Source: Gari tellinella
Lineage: Eukaryota; Mollusca; Bivalvia; Cardiida; Psammobiidae
Length of the DNA: 64,000 nucleotides
Assembly (NCBI GenBank): GCA_922989275.2
Contig: OV277857.1
Span: 50,817,083-50,881,082, forward strand
Reading direction: 5' to 3'
Shown here: piece by piece, positions 31,573 through 43,800 of the stretch
Layout of the letters: every line of letters begins with the position of its first letter
Position numbering within the stretch: the first letter of the stretch is position 1
Notes under the pieces: generated by a model
What the model saw: the letters and a program-made list of their open reading frames with translations, nothing else
What the model was told of the DNA's origin: nothing
Database searches by the model: none
Position numbers and translations under genes: made by a program

Positions 31573-32250
31573 TTTTGTTACCCCACCCACCAAGTTTAAC
31601 ATTGCAAAAGGACCATCATCATCACAAACATACTTTTGGTAATGTATGAATTTTTATTGAAACATCATATTGAAAATGTATTGTAAAATGCCACTTGACA
31701 TTATTGGAATTGTTTAAGTAATTTACTTTGGCAAAAAAGGCATATTTGTTACCCCACCCACCAAGTGTACCATTGTAAAAGGACCATCATTATAACAATC
31801 ATACTTTTGGTAATGCATGCAAATTTATTGAAGTATCATATTGAAAATGTTTTGAAACATGTCATTAGACATTATTGAAATTGTTGAAGTAATTTACTCT
31901 AGCAAAAAAGGCATATTTGTTACCCCACCCAACAAGTTTAATATTGTGAAAGGACCATCATTATCACAATCATACTCTTGGTAGCGCATGCATTTTTATT
32001 GAAGTATCATTATAAAAATGTATTGTAACATGCAATTAGACATCATTGGAATTGTTGAAGTAATTTACTCTAGCAAAAAAGGCATTTTTGTTACCCCACC
32101 CACCAAGTTTAACATTGTAAAAGGACCATCATTATCACAATCATACATTTGGTCATGCATACGTTTTTTTGAAGCATCACATTAAAAAAGTATTGTAACA
32201 TGCCATTAGGCATTATTGGAATTGTTTAAGTAATTTACTTAAGCGAAAAC
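31573..32250. repeat. Four-copy 171-bp tandem repeat
   Basis: GTTACCCCACCCACCAAGTT begins units at 31578, 31748, 31919 and 32090, a period of 170-171 bp. It is part of the left arm of the 5.0-kb element; the right arm has one unit (about 36110-36280, inverted). Confidence 0.8.
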
Positions 32251-33209
32251 AATAAATTACGTCATCCTTTTCATAACGAAAAATCCCTGTTTTGACTCCT
32301 GGAATCTATTGATGCAGGTGGCATAATTAAAGTAATCGCCCTGTTCGTTCGTACGAAGTCAACCATATCTTAACATTTTATATAGCATGAAAACAGCTCA
32401 CTAGAATGATTTTACACTTCTACAGTTGTTGCCTTGAACCATTCCCAGCTATTTTTGAGCTATTTCTTGGTAAAATAGATTTTACCGTTTCTCAAGAGTT
32501 ATTACTTCTTTCTGGAATGATTTGATCATTGCATACTGAATACATTGAACCTTTCGAATTCCAGGAATATCACCAAAGCTTGGTTTGGCCTTGGACTTGA
32601 CCTAATTTGGACCTCTAAAAAAATTCAGAATAAACAGTACTGCTAAGGGTGCCTCCGGGGTTCTCTTAAAGCAGTAATGTTCTAAGACATTGTTACTCTC
32701 TTCTTATGCTAAGGCTAATATTGTATAAATCCTTGACGCTGCAATTTTCAAATACACCTGCTAGCACATAACAGATGAAAAACAAATATTTCGGGTCAAA
32801 GGATTTAAGTTTAAAGGCAATCTATTGGCGTTAACTTACAAACCATTGACAACAGTGTTATGCAAATGTCTAAACATCTAGTCGGCATTGACGAATAATC
32901 ATTGCATTACAACCACTGAAGTGTAGGTTGTAAATCTTATGTAAGAATACCAATTCTCAAATTTCCTTCACTCTCAATGTTTTCAGCCTTTTCCAGTGGA
33001 CGTTTAGGCAAAGTACATTTACTAGCACAGCTCCCCGCTAGTAGGTCAAAGCATCTACGTCGGATCTGTTTTCTATCCAGCAAGTCGTCTAATAGCTGAT
33101 CAATCTCACCCTCTTTCACAACTTTCCAGCCTCTTCCTACATGACTTGGAATATCATCGACTCCAAATAGCAGCCTTGATGTTAGCTCTTAAAGTGTGCT
33201 TAACTAAAG
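32251..33209. other. Unassigned stretch
   Basis: I see no terminal or tandem repeat here. A minus-strand frame of 60 codons (32937-33119, MKEGEIDQLLDDLLDRKQIR...) is charged and could be a decayed exon, but I recognise no domain. Confidence 0.3.
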
Positions 33210-33485
33210 AGTCAAGACATTCCTATCTTGTTGTATTTCTGTGGGTTAATTGTCATACGGAATTGTTTCTCTTTGTTAGAACGAAATTACCCCCTCTTCT
33301 AAGAACTAAAATTAAGGAAGACAGGTAGTTGGTTTTGATCTTATTTGCTGTTTTGCAAAGGACGAAATTAGTCAAAATCATCTGCGCGAAGTCATCGTCA
33401 TCATCGCGTCTCATCATTTCCCCATCATTCCCTGGCGCTTTATGACCCATTTTGTGGCGCAGTGCCGTAAACCAAAATAAATTAA
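33210..33485 (+). mobile_element. LINE-derived short element (5' UTR joined to tail)
   Basis: It starts near AAGACATTCCTATCTTGTTG, has TAAGAACTAAAATTAAGGAAG, then a TCATCGTCATCATCGCG stretch. It ends CATTTTGTGGCGCAGTGCCG, then TAAACC and an eroded ATTC-like tail. The first part resembles the 5' region of the LINE at 56741-62665. The last part resembles the GCCGTAAAAC(A)CCATTC tail of such LINEs. A sister copy is at 52822-53085. Confidence 0.5.
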
Positions 33486-33996
33486 TCCATCGATCCAGGC
33501 ATGAGGTGTAGCTGGTGGCGCTCTATCTTACCCTTTGTGGTACATAATAAGCCGTACCGCTGAACATTCACTTTTGCTGATGACGCTTACAGGGCATAGA
33601 GCTGACGTTTATATCTCAAATCTGTATATCAAAGCAGGAGGGGTACCCCTTTCCTATTCAACGTCTGGGAACATTATTGAGCTTCAGCATTACCATTCAT
33701 CAATTTCAGTGCGCGTGTTTTATTCTTACCAGCAAATGCGCTGACCGTGTCACAACATGTTAAGACATGTTAAGACATACATTCAATTCAGTGACTTGCA
33801 AACATCAGTGTCAATCGCGTCCTCAATTTTCAGGATATCATATATAACTTGTGCATGTCTTTGTCCAGCATTTCTTAAATATGTTCATTTGCTTCTTCTT
33901 GGCTGCTTCAAAGACCCTGTACCTCCACGCATCCATTGTATTTTATTTTGAAGCATTTTATTTCAACGTAAGGTGCGATAGTTTCCTCTGTAACCT

Positions 33997-34274
33997 AGGG
34001 GCCTCCGTGGCCTAGTGGTATAGTCACTGTGACTTACATCACTAAGTTCCTCACCGCTGTGAGTTCGAATCCCAGTAGAGTCGTTCGGATTTCTCATGTG
34101 GGGAAGCCTTCCAGTTGGCTTACGGAAGGTCGATGGTTCTACCCAGTTGTCGATTTGTACCTGAAACAGTGCATAAAGGACTTCTGGGGTCCTCCTCCAC
34201 CTATAATTAGCTGGACGTCGCGATATGACTGAACTACTGTTGAAAGCGACGTAAAAAAAAAAAATCAAATCAAA
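33997..34274 (+). mobile_element. tRNA-derived SINE (MetaSINE type)
   Basis: The head is tRNA-like, with A box TGGCCTAGTGG and B box GTTCGAATCCC. The body has GGGGAAGCCTTCCAGTTGGC, TTACGGAAGGTCGATGGTTC and GGGGTCCTCCTCCACC, the conserved domain of bivalve MetaSINE/RUDI-like SINEs. The tail is GAAAGCGACGT, poly-A and ATCAAATCAAA. The target duplication TCCTCTGTAACCT is exact on both sides (33984-33996 and 34275-34287). SINEs are transcribed by RNA polymerase III and moved by LINE machinery. The intact duplication suggests a fairly young insertion. Confidence 0.85.
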
Positions 34275-34287
34275 TCCTCTGTAACCT

Positions 34288-35129
34288 TTGACTGTGCTCA
34301 GTTTTCATCCATTGATGCACCAGGAATGCTATAAGAATATTATTATTGACCTTATTGCTACAGAAGCGTCTCCCCTGTATACATCTATTCTATCACTGTC
34401 ACTGCCGCCTCGAGTACCATCGATAGAATAGTGCTAGCGCAGCCACAAAAATGCATTGGTATCTTTTGACTTTCTATACGAGGTTCATTCCGTCAATCAC
34501 AGAGACAGACTTTTTCGGGACACCTTCAGCTAAGCCAAGCGTTTTCTGTTAGCTCAATGCTAATGCAGCATTGTTTGATTTCTTAGCAAACCATTTGATG
34601 TTGAGAAAGACTATATTGCCAAAGAGCAATAAGTAAAATAATGAAATTTATCTGGAGATTGCGTGTGTGTGTCATAACTATGATGCGACCGAACAAAAGC
34701 ATTATCAGCTATAAGAACTGCCAGTCTTCCACTGGATTTCACTTTCATGCTGCTTGAGGTCTAAACTTTATTGCTCTTTATTCCATCATGGTTGATCTCC
34801 TTTAAATTGTGCATACGAGCATTGACCAATCTCATCATTGACCAATCGCATGCGCACTCAGAAGGTATTTTGCGATGTCTCAAGGTACTGCATTAACGGT
34901 GGATATGCTAATCACTGATTAGTAATCAGATCTTGATTTATTTCAAATGGGTTGAACCAGCCTCTTATTAGATATGTTACTTTAGTAACTTTTTCCTCGT
35001 ATTTCTGCATTTGTGACCTTTTCAGCTGTGTGTGAGAGTTCTCGTGTTTCGTATCTTCAAGAATGTCTCTAAATTGGCTGATAGATGCACTGTTATAAAA
35101 TTATAGTAACGCTTGGTGGCACAAGTGTT
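34288..35129. other. Unassigned stretch
   Basis: I see no frame over 60 codons, no inverted ends and no tandem structure. Base composition is a little more even than in the flanking repeats, so this may be the least repetitive part of the window. Confidence 0.35.
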
Positions 35130-36030
35130 CAAGCGGAAGTGTATGGTCCCAATGCGAGTTTGTGTGTCCTCATTGACAGTGCTCGCTGTGGTAGTATTAA
35201 GGTAAACACAAGGTTGGGTGATATGGATATATTATGAATGGTATAAGGCGACAACTGTATAATTATGTATCCAAGTATTTGAGTAAGCGGTGCTAGACGA
35301 AAAGATAAAATCTATTTAACCTTGACATAGCAAATAAAACATATTCTTAGTCCACAATAAGGTCAAGGTCAATGCCAAATTAAGTTTTGTTGATACTCGT
35401 TGATTGGGAATTATCGAATGTAACAATTGTGCAAGTCTCAAAGCATTCTAATAAAAGTTGTTACACGTAATGCTAGATGAAACGGTAAAATCTAGTTAAC
35501 CAATAAACATCCCTTATCAAGATATTCTAAGTCCGAATTCAGTCACGGTCAAGGTCAAAATGGAAGTTGGGTGATATGGGTGAACTGAGAGTGATTCTAA
35601 GCCATAACTGTGAAAGTTTCATAGCATTCTACTAAGCGGTAATAATGCTAGACGATGCGGTAAAATCTAGTGAACTAATAAAACAGCCCTTATAACATAT
35701 TTTAGTTCCAAATTCGGTGAAGGTCAAGGTCAAAACTGAGGTAAGGTGATATGGGTGAATTGGCAATGATCAAAAGCAGCAAGTATCAAATCATTCTTAT
35801 ATGCGGTATTGATGCTAGACGAAACAGTAAAATCTAGTTAACCAATAAACAACCCTAATAACATATTCGTAGACAAAATTCGGTCAAGGTCAATGTCAAA
35901 CCGAGGTTGGATGATATGGTTGGATTGGGAATTACCCTAAACAACATGCAACTGTTTAAGGACCAAAGCATTTTATTACACGGTGTTATTGCTACAAGAA
36001 TCGGTAAAATATGTTTAACTCGTACGCACC
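35130..36030. repeat. Family J tandem array, truncated
   Basis: The ~171-bp monomers each contain ATGCTAGACGAAACGGTAAA(ATCTAGTTAACC), seen at 35471, 35642, 35811 and 35988. Each also has a GGTCAAGGTCAA phrase and GGTTGGGTGATATGG. Neither J terminus is present here. Confidence 0.65.
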
Positions 36031-36629
36031 GCCAGTAGGATCACTATATGCCATCCTCATCAAAAGACATTTGTCTAAAGGCATAAAAAGGTGATTTTTT
36101 CGTAAAAAAAAGTGGTGGAAATTTGGTTTTTACCAAAGTTAAAACCTTTAATAATGTCAATAACATTTAATGGCATGTTTCAATACCCGTTTTGATATTA
36201 GGCACCAATAAAAATGCATGCAGTACAAAAAGTACGATTGTGACAACAATGATCCTTTTACAACGTTAACTCGGTGGGTGGGGTAACAAAAATGCCTCAA
36301 AAGCCAACAAAGCTGCCATGAATTTACTGCTATCATACATTTCCTAAAAGCAGAGGGTTTGGGCTTCCTGAAAATCATAGTGAACCTTATTCACCCGAAT
36401 GGTACCCGTACCTCAAATTTCAGGTGCCTGGCTCACGGCCTAAAAGCAATGATGGTACTTTTGTTTTTCATTATTTATTTCAAGTCTATTGTAGTATTTT
36501 CACATAAAGAAACTAAGTCAAGACCTAATTTGAAAAATAAAATGAATCTCTGAATCAACAGCATGGTTTTTTTTTATACGTAACGATATTTTAAAAATGA
36601 ATAAATAAATAAATACATAAATTTACTCC

Positions 36630-36830
36630 TTGCACGCTAGCGGCGGATAAACCTGCCCTTATAGTGATTACGTCTGAAAACAGATTGGATCCAGATGAGA
36701 TGCCGCGTAACGCGGCGTCATCCAAACTGTTTGTTATTCTGACACTGAATTTATAAGAAATGTTGAAAAAAACTAATTCTAGAACGATAGCAGACGACAA
36801 ATTGTTGCAGACGAAACAAGAAATATCTTT
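36630..36830 (-). mobile_element. TTAA-type family E copy with core 1
   Basis: TGCACGCTAGCGGCGGATAA, the hairpin AACAGATTGGATCCAGATGA... CGCGTAACGCGG, CCAAACTGTTTG, then GATAGCAGACGACAAATTG. The same order occurs inverted at 46974-47230. The far end is not clear. Confidence 0.55.
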
Positions 36831-36965
36831 AAAAAAGATATTCGGCGGAATGAGTGGTTGAACTAAGGCTATATAGATGGGTGTGCAAAATTGAATTAAA
36901 TTGAGGTTTTCAAAGAATATATATCTTGGATTGAAAAGCAAACAAGACTGCGCGTTCAATAAACG

Positions 36966-37755
36966 CTTATGCCCCCCGTGGCATCCTTGACAATATATTC
37001 TGAATCTTTTCTAAGTCCAAATTAGGTCAAGGTCAAGGTCAAGGTCAAACTGAACTTGGGTATTACTGGTGGGTTGGTAATGGTCCAAGGCAATAACTGT
37101 ATAAGTACAGAAGCATTGTAGTAAGTAATGTTGATGCTAGACGAAACGGTAAAATCTAGTTAACCAAGAAATAGCCATTTCAAAAAATTCTAAGTCCAAA
37201 TTAGGTCAAGGTCAAGGTCAAAATCAAGGTTGGGTGATATTGATGGATAGGGAATGGTCCAAGGCAACAACTGTATAAGTATCCAAGCATTGGAGTGAGC
37301 GGTGTTGATGCCAGACGAAACGGTAAAATCTAGTTAACCAAGAAATAGCCATTTCAAAATATTCTAAGTCCAAATTAGGTCAAGGTCAAGGTCAAATTCA
37401 AGGTTGGGTATTACTGGTGGCTAGGGAATAGTCCAAGGCAACAACTGTATAAGTATCTAAGCATTTGCATAAGTGGTGTTGATGCTAGACGAAACGGTAA
37501 AATCTACTTAACCTGGTTACGGACGGACGGACGGAAGAACGGACGTTCTCACAGTTGGACATTTTTTGGGTATATTTTTTGTTTAAAAGTACCCAACAGT
37601 ACACTAAAATACCCAACAATAACAATAGGGCAATCACGGAATGAATGGAATCTATTGTTCTCCCTACCCAACAAAGGACCTTTCGTGCGCTCGGACGGAC
37701 GGACAGGACGATTACTATATGCTCCCGCATCTGTCGATGCCGGGGGCATAAAAAT
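36966..37755 (-). mobile_element. Family J element
   Basis: Read on the minus strand, it opens TTTTTATGCCCCCGGCATCG with a small hairpin. A TGTCCGTCCGTCC run follows, then about three monomers (AAACGGTAAAATCTAGTTAA and AGGTCAAGGTCAAGGTCAA), and it ends GGCATGCCACGG-like into GGGGGGCATAAG. It has the same plan as family I. A ~150-bp block at 37540-37690 with AAAGTACCCAACAGTACACT interrupts the GGAC microsatellite. Confidence 0.6.
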
Positions 37756-38258
37756 ACAAGTATTCAATTGAAACAGTAACTTTTATTTAAAATGCAAAAC
37801 TATCATGTACAGAAATGCAAAACAAAACAATAATTTAACTCATATCCTAGCTACTGGTAGGAGATCCTCACATTAATCTATTGTTCCATTCATAGAGTTT
37901 CTTGAAACAAACTATAGCATACACAAATGTACAGATACAACAATCTACTGTACTTCACTCTTGTAAATAATGATGAAACAACACATTTGTGTTTAACTCA
38001 CTTGAGGCTATTCATATATAAAATATTGCTTTTAATGTATGGCAAATGTGTACAAATAGTTAACAATTAAAACAAATTGGTTGTAAACAATTACGAAACA
38101 CCTATAGCTTCCTCTGTATATCTATAAATAGATTTCAGATCATTTGTCAACAGTGGAAACTCACCAGACCAGTGTAGTAAACAGCCAGCCTGTATCTCTA
38201 AATTTTACACCCACAGTCCACATCATGTAAAACTGTAATGGGACATAAACCAGCCTAC
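37756..38258. other. Unassigned AT-rich stretch
   Basis: No repeat structure or gene is recognised here. Confidence 0.35.
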
Positions 38259-38446
38259 AGGGCTCCAGATAAGAGTGAGTAAACTAAACAAATCACATTT
38301 TTTCACCTCTTTTAGCACCAAACCCTATGGTATTACCACTCATTTTGATTGTCTTGAAGAGACAATTCATATGTATAGTGACACCACAGGGTTTAATGCA
38401 CAAATAAAGATTTTAAGTTTTGAAACAATTCCCTTATCTGGAGCCC
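38259..38446. mobile_element. Family N palindromic element
   Basis: The ends are AGGGCTCCAGATAAGAGTGA and CCCTTATCTGGAGCCCT. The middle pair is ATTGTCTTGAAGAGACAAT. It corresponds to the copy at 5422-5615 (shared ACCAAACCCTATGGT and GGGTTTAATGCACAAATAAA). Confidence 0.65.
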
Positions 38447-38980
38447 TGGCTACTATCCAATCAGACTATTCAGTTTCAACAGGTGCTCTTAATTCTAAAT
38501 TTCTGATCAAATATTATTGGTTGAAATGTGTGGCCAAATATAAAGTGTGTCTAAATAGAAAACAGTCAGCTCCGCCGAAAAATTACCCAGAGTTAACCGA
38601 AAATAGTATAACATCGTATTTCTAGTATTTAACGTGTTCTCATATTCAACCAGATGTGCAGAAGGCAAAACATGGATAAGAGCGGTTTCGCGTCGCACGG
38701 GGTGTGAGTGCTTAAGCGGCAAAGAAAGACACTCTATGAGTAAAACCGAATACATTTTCTTTAACAGAACTGCTACATGTAGCTGTAAATGCTACATTCC
38801 ACGGAATGCAGAATTTTTATCTGATTTGAAAGAGATGTTTTCAAACATTTAATTTGAAATGAAAGATTACGATGCTACACGATACACTCATGTTGATTTA
38901 GTGAACACTTTGAGTCTAATGAAGCTAATGATAAAACGGTAGTGTCGCACATGCAACTCTCTCTACGTGCGCCAGTGTTT
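38447..38980. other. Unassigned stretch
   Basis: No repeat ends are visible. Frames of 70-80 codons on both strands overlap each other and show no recognisable domain. Confidence 0.3.
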
Positions 38981-39019
38981 TTGTGTGTGTGTGTGTGTGT
39001 GTGTGGGGGGGGGGGGGGA
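38981..39019. repeat. GT microsatellite plus poly-G
   Basis: (GT)n runs into G12-13. Other homopolymers nearby are poly-T at about 39360-39388 and poly-G at about 39711-39732. Confidence 0.85.
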
Positions 39020-39188
39020 TGGATTCTACTCAAAGCAAACGCAATAGGCTGTGAATTACACTGTGGCACGTGAATACAAAGATATATGGGCTCATCTAAG
39101 TAAAGAATGACCTATTTGCAGAAGTTTGATCGTAGGATCTGCAATTTCAATATCTTTTCATTTATTAATCACTAGTTTCCAAATTACT

Positions 39189-39356
39189 ACTAATATTAAT
39201 CCCTTCACTGCCACGATGCCATCTGCTGTATACAATTGTCGTCCTCTTTAACTTCTAAAACTTGAACTACAGACAATTTAACTGCAGAGACATCGATACA
39301 AGCACAGGTATATGCCACATACATCTAGATCTATTAACACACCCCCACTCCCCTTT

Positions 39357-39391
<35 letters not shown>

Positions 39392-39935
39392 ATACTTCTG
39401 TGGATACAAGTGCCAACCAATTTGGACTCTGATCAGACGCCGCGTCTGGTCAGAATCCTAATTGGGTACAAAGTACAAATAACCATTGTATTCGGAATTA
39501 GGAAATGATGAAAGGGTCATAGCGCTCACAGTGGCGTTTACAAACATTTTGGATCCAGATCTGACACGGTATAACCCGGCATCTGATCTAGATAAAACTC
39601 GTTTGACACTTTTATCGAAATATTGTCGGCAAAACTGAATTAACTCTAACATTGAGAAAAAGTAAGCAGTCAAAATATTTGAAATAAATAGACGATATTA
39701 TGGAAGCAAAGGGGGGGGGGGGGGGGGGGGGGTGCGGGGTTTAACCCGTATGATGCTGAATTGTCGTCTGCTTAAAATATACTGTCTGCTAAAAATATAA
39801 TACAATGTATCTAATTTTTATCTCTTTTTTTAACTTAAAAAAAGAATATGAGGTAAAAATAAAAAGCTTGCATCCAGATCAGACGCCGCGTTACGCGGCG
39901 TCTGATCTGGATCCAAGCTGTTTGCAAATATTGTC
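39189..39935. mobile_element. Cluster of E-type elements with three core-1 hairpins
   Basis: Three hairpins lie in a row. The first is at 39418-39476 (TTGGACTCTGATCAGACGCC, right arm diverged). The second is at 39540-39608 (TTGGATCCAGATCTGACACG, eroded). The third is at 39866-39935 (ATCCAGATCAGACGCCGCGT, TACGCGG, perfect). TTAATCCCTTCACTGCCACG at about 39199 looks like an E terminus, and ATTGTCGTCTGCTTAAAATA near 39760 is E-type internal sequence. Element boundaries cannot be set with confidence. Confidence 0.5.
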
Positions 39936-40099
39936 AAAGTCGTACTTTAAAACACGATAAGGGTATGACTGCTCTTATCAAGGATACACGCTTCCAGCTA
40001 GTCGGAACAAAGTTTGATGGACACCACACAATGTATTTATATCTTTCCTGGCGACGTTGGGCCAGGCTCGAAAAACTGGAATTGGTTTAATTACAGCGA

Positions 40100-40285
40100 G
40101 ACTTTGGTTAATCCTTTGAGCCCTAGCGACGACTATACTCGCACTTTTAGGAGCCTTATAATCAGGGGCTGCATCGATTGCAATTCGTGTAATTAATTGT
40201 ATAAAAAAAACTCAGATAGTGAAAGATGGACTATACTTTATTTGAAATTGGAATGATCTATTTTAAGTTTCAGTGGTCTATAAAG
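40100..40285 (+). mobile_element. Family B remnant
   Basis: CCTTTGAGCCCTAGCGACGA and ATGGACTATACTTTATTTGA, then AAGTTTCAG, follow the B order with much divergence. The hairpin is lost. Confidence 0.4.
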
Positions 40286-40559
40286 AAAGTTCGAGAAAGG
40301 TGGCACAGTTATGCGCAAAAACAATTACGTAGAAAACTTCTTTCAAAACTTTCTGAATTTGCGTTAAAGACATAACTTGACATAGCTTGGTTGGTTACAT
40401 CTAGTCAGTTAAATCGTGTGGTTAAATAAAGCCCATTGAAAAGACCCTTCAATGTGAGTATGTCAGGGCCTCTCTATAGACAACTTTAGATGGCTGTGCA
40501 CACTTTTCTTATGCTTTACAGTAACTTCCACGCCTAGTGAGAACCGTTCATTAAACGGA

Positions 40560-40655
40560 CTGGGGTAATGTATTTAAGACACATGATGCTTTACTTTCAA
40601 CCTGCTTTAAGGGGCCACCTATCTGCAAACTTAGAAACAGGCTTTGTGAAGGATT
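40560..40655 (-). mobile_element. Family A remnant
   Basis: GATGCTTTACTTTCAACCTG, CTTTAAGGGGCCACCTATCT and TTAGAAACAGGC are the right third of an A element. Confidence 0.5.
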
Positions 40656-40800
40656 AATTTGTAAGTTTCTTACTTTCTAGTAAATACGCTGCCGATGACC
40701 GAAATATTCCAATTTTATAGAATGACTTTTACATACTTATTTAAATCTTAATTTGTGATAAGCACCACAGATATCAATTTCAAAGCAGACCGTAAATATA

Positions 40801-43800
40801 GTGCAGCAGATAATAGCTAAATAACAGAAGAATCTTTCACTTGCGGAAACAAGCACCAAAATTGGCACACATACTCCTTGGGGTTGCTCTTTTGAAAAAA
40901 CCCGCTGGCCACTTGAAAATCCAAAATGGCCACAATTTTCCAAGATGGTCGCCAAGGCATATACAGAAACATTGATTTTCGCCCTAAATATGCTAAACCT
41001 TGTCTATTTCAATGGTCTATGTGTCAAATAACGTGTTTTGACTATGTAGAACTCAATTTGGATCCATATAATTGCTTTATTGCTTCTTTTTACCATAAAG
41101 TCACTTAAAGATTCAAGATGGCCGCCATTTTCAAGATGCCCTGCATAGAAATACTAGGTTTCGTAATATATTTGCAAATACTTGTCCTATATCAATGATC
41201 TTTCTCTGAAATTATATTTTTGACCATGTACAGTTCAAGTTTAAAGCAACCGAGTGACTCAACGGCTTCCATATACCGTTAACTACTTTAAACTTTAAGA
41301 TGGCAGCCATTTTGTCAAGATGGCCTTCACAGATATATATGCATTTCGAAATAAAATGCCAAATACTTATATCAATATCAATAATTTTGTGTTAAATATA
41401 CTTTTGTAAAATTTAAGATTGGAACAATGAATTTGCTTAATGGCTTCCTTGTACCAGATAACCATTTAAAATCAACATGGCCGCCATTTTGCAAGATGGC
41501 CGCCACAGAAATATTGCATTTCTCAATATAATTGCATATATTTGTCATACTTCAATGATCTCTGTGTCTAATTGTACTTTTCCGACTACGTAGAAATTAA
41601 ATTTTGAACATTGTGATTACTCATTTGCGTCCTTGTACCCGTAAGCTACTTAACGTTCGAGAAGGTAGTCATGTTCAAGTTGGCCACCATGGCATCAACA
41701 GAAATATTGTACTTCGCCATACAATTGCAAAGACTAATTGTCTGTGTGACAAAATAAATTGAATATATTTAGACAATGTAGAATTCAAATCGGAATTATG
41801 GAATTACTCAATTGCTTCCTTGCATCCGTTAGCCACTTAAACAATCATGATGACCGCCATTTTTCAAGATGGTCGCCATGGTATATACATAATTATTGTA
41901 TTTCGCAATAAAGTTGCAAAGACTTGTTCTTATTCAATGATATTTTGTGTCAAATAATAGCTTTTGACTACATTGTATCTATAAATAAAATGTGGAACTA
42001 TGAAATTACTCAATGATTCTGTGTACCTGTTAATTATTTACAGTTCAAGATGGCCGTCATCTCTCAAAATGGCTGTCACAACAATATTTAATTTCTCAAT
42101 AAACAACTTAAAGACCTGTCCTATTTCGATTAGTTGGTTTCAAAGAATACCCTTAATAATATTGACTATTTAAATTAAAAACAATGGAATTCATGATGAC
42201 ATCCGAACTTTATGGTATATTTGCTCTCATCGTATATATCATGCCACTGTTGGCTATACGTGCTGGTCAGCAGCAATGGCTGTTACCAGGCCTCCATCTA
42301 ATGCTTGACTTTGACAAACGTGTGTGTCTGATATCAGAGCAGAGACAAAATTGATGTAATGCTGACCTCAAATGGCTTTGCTCTCTTATGTAAGGCATAG
42401 TGGGTAGACCGTTTCATAGCGACAGGTCCATATGTCACTACGATAGTATACAGCCTTTCATAATCATATGGCAGAAATGATCTCAGCAGGCAGGTGTCTG
42501 TGTGTTTCAAACAATTTTGAGGGGGAAATAACTCTCCTGTGAAGAAGGAAGGTCTCCCATTGGTAAAGGTTTTAAAAATGTATGGACCGTCTTCAGTTCA
42601 ACCTCCACAAACTTCAGCTGTCGTTTTAAGGGTGCTGGAAAATAGAAATGCTGGTTTCATGGAAAGACGTGGTCGCCGTGGTTGCATAGGGCTTGTAGTC
42701 TATGGTGTCATGTGATGGTCATACTAACATTTGGGAACATGGGAACATATATTAAGTCTTGCTATTTGGGTTTCTTTATCGTCATGTCTTTGTCACATAT
42801 GAAACATGTTTGACCTTTGCATCAGGTTCTAAGCAGCTTGGTATGGCATTCTAATGGCCTAGCGCTCTGTTCTTCAATTACTGTCCGTTTCCTGCTCTGT
42901 GTTCTTGATAATAACTGACAGTATTTGTGATGCTGCGCCTCTTACTTCCTAAAAGTTTCTTTGACACCATCACCATAATGAATTCAGGCTGAATCCCAAA
43001 CAATATGAATCTAATAAATTGCGATAATGAAGGGAATGTTAATTGCAATCATAATGTAGCCATCATGCTTGTTGTTATGTATTTAGCAATTTGAGCTTTT
43101 TTGATTTTCTTCTTCTGGTAAGACAGACTTTTGGATCGTCCCGGATCTATATTTGCCATCTTTGTGAATGGTAAGAAGTCACAGTATAATAATTAGATGT
43201 TCATGTATCTGCATTCAGTGAATCAATGCCAGCGGTTATGCCTTTACAACATATATCATTAGTTAATGAGTGAGTGAGTTAGATGTGTTGGCACTTAAAC
43301 ACTGAATAGGTTATATATTCAAAAGTAATTAACCGTGGCTCGGCTTTTTTTTAGCGCTGGCACATCCTATCAATTCAGGCACGACATTTAATTACACGCT
43401 ATGTAAAGCTATATCCAACTAAATGAGTTAACTGATGCGGAGCTTATAATATAAAAGATACCAGTTTGGATACTTACAAAACATGTCAGTTAGTACTGAA
43501 GCCCAGGCAGTAAGGAGTAATGTCATGGTTCGAAATTTGGACTCTATAGAGTCAAAAGCGTATTATTTGACACACATAGCATTGCATAGGACAGGTATTT
43601 GTCGTTTTGTTCCGCAACTTCTGAAGGCTTTTCATGAAAGATGCCAAATAGTGATTTTTACAAGGCTTACAAGTACAATGTACAAAATCACATATGAGTA
43701 AGTCCATGGTTCAGAATTGAAGTATAATTAAACACAAATGTCGTTTAAATAGGACAAGTATTTGTGATTTTATTGAGCAATGCATTATTCCTGTGGCGGC

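Larger units (their letters stand above)
31433..36441. mobile_element. 5.0-kb long-TIR element, ends AGGCCGTGAGCC
   Basis: The left end is AGGCCGTGAGCCGGAGGGG and the right end is GGCTCACGGCCT. Further inward both arms share CGGGTGAATAAGGTTCACTA, ATGTATGATAGCAGTAAA, GGCAGCTTTGTTG, then a GTTACCCCACCCACC unit, all inverted. On the left that unit is repeated four times; on the right it occurs once. It starts four bases after the previous long-TIR element ends. The interior holds a SINE, a LINE-derived short element and part of a J array, but no transposase that I can recognise. Confidence 0.6.

Noticed and set aside
31573..32250. CRISPR-like regular repeats
   Set aside because: The 171-bp units are repeated along their whole length with no distinct spacers, and the sequence is clearly eukaryotic.
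33997..34070. Possible tRNA gene (A box, B box)
   Set aside because: The tRNA-like head continues into a SINE body and tail with a target duplication; it is a SINE head, not a stand-alone tRNA.
36591..36959. A 122-codon minus-strand frame
   Set aside because: More than half lies over an E-type repeat and its hairpin, shared with 46974-47230. The hydrophobic, cysteine-bearing translation has no recognisable domain.
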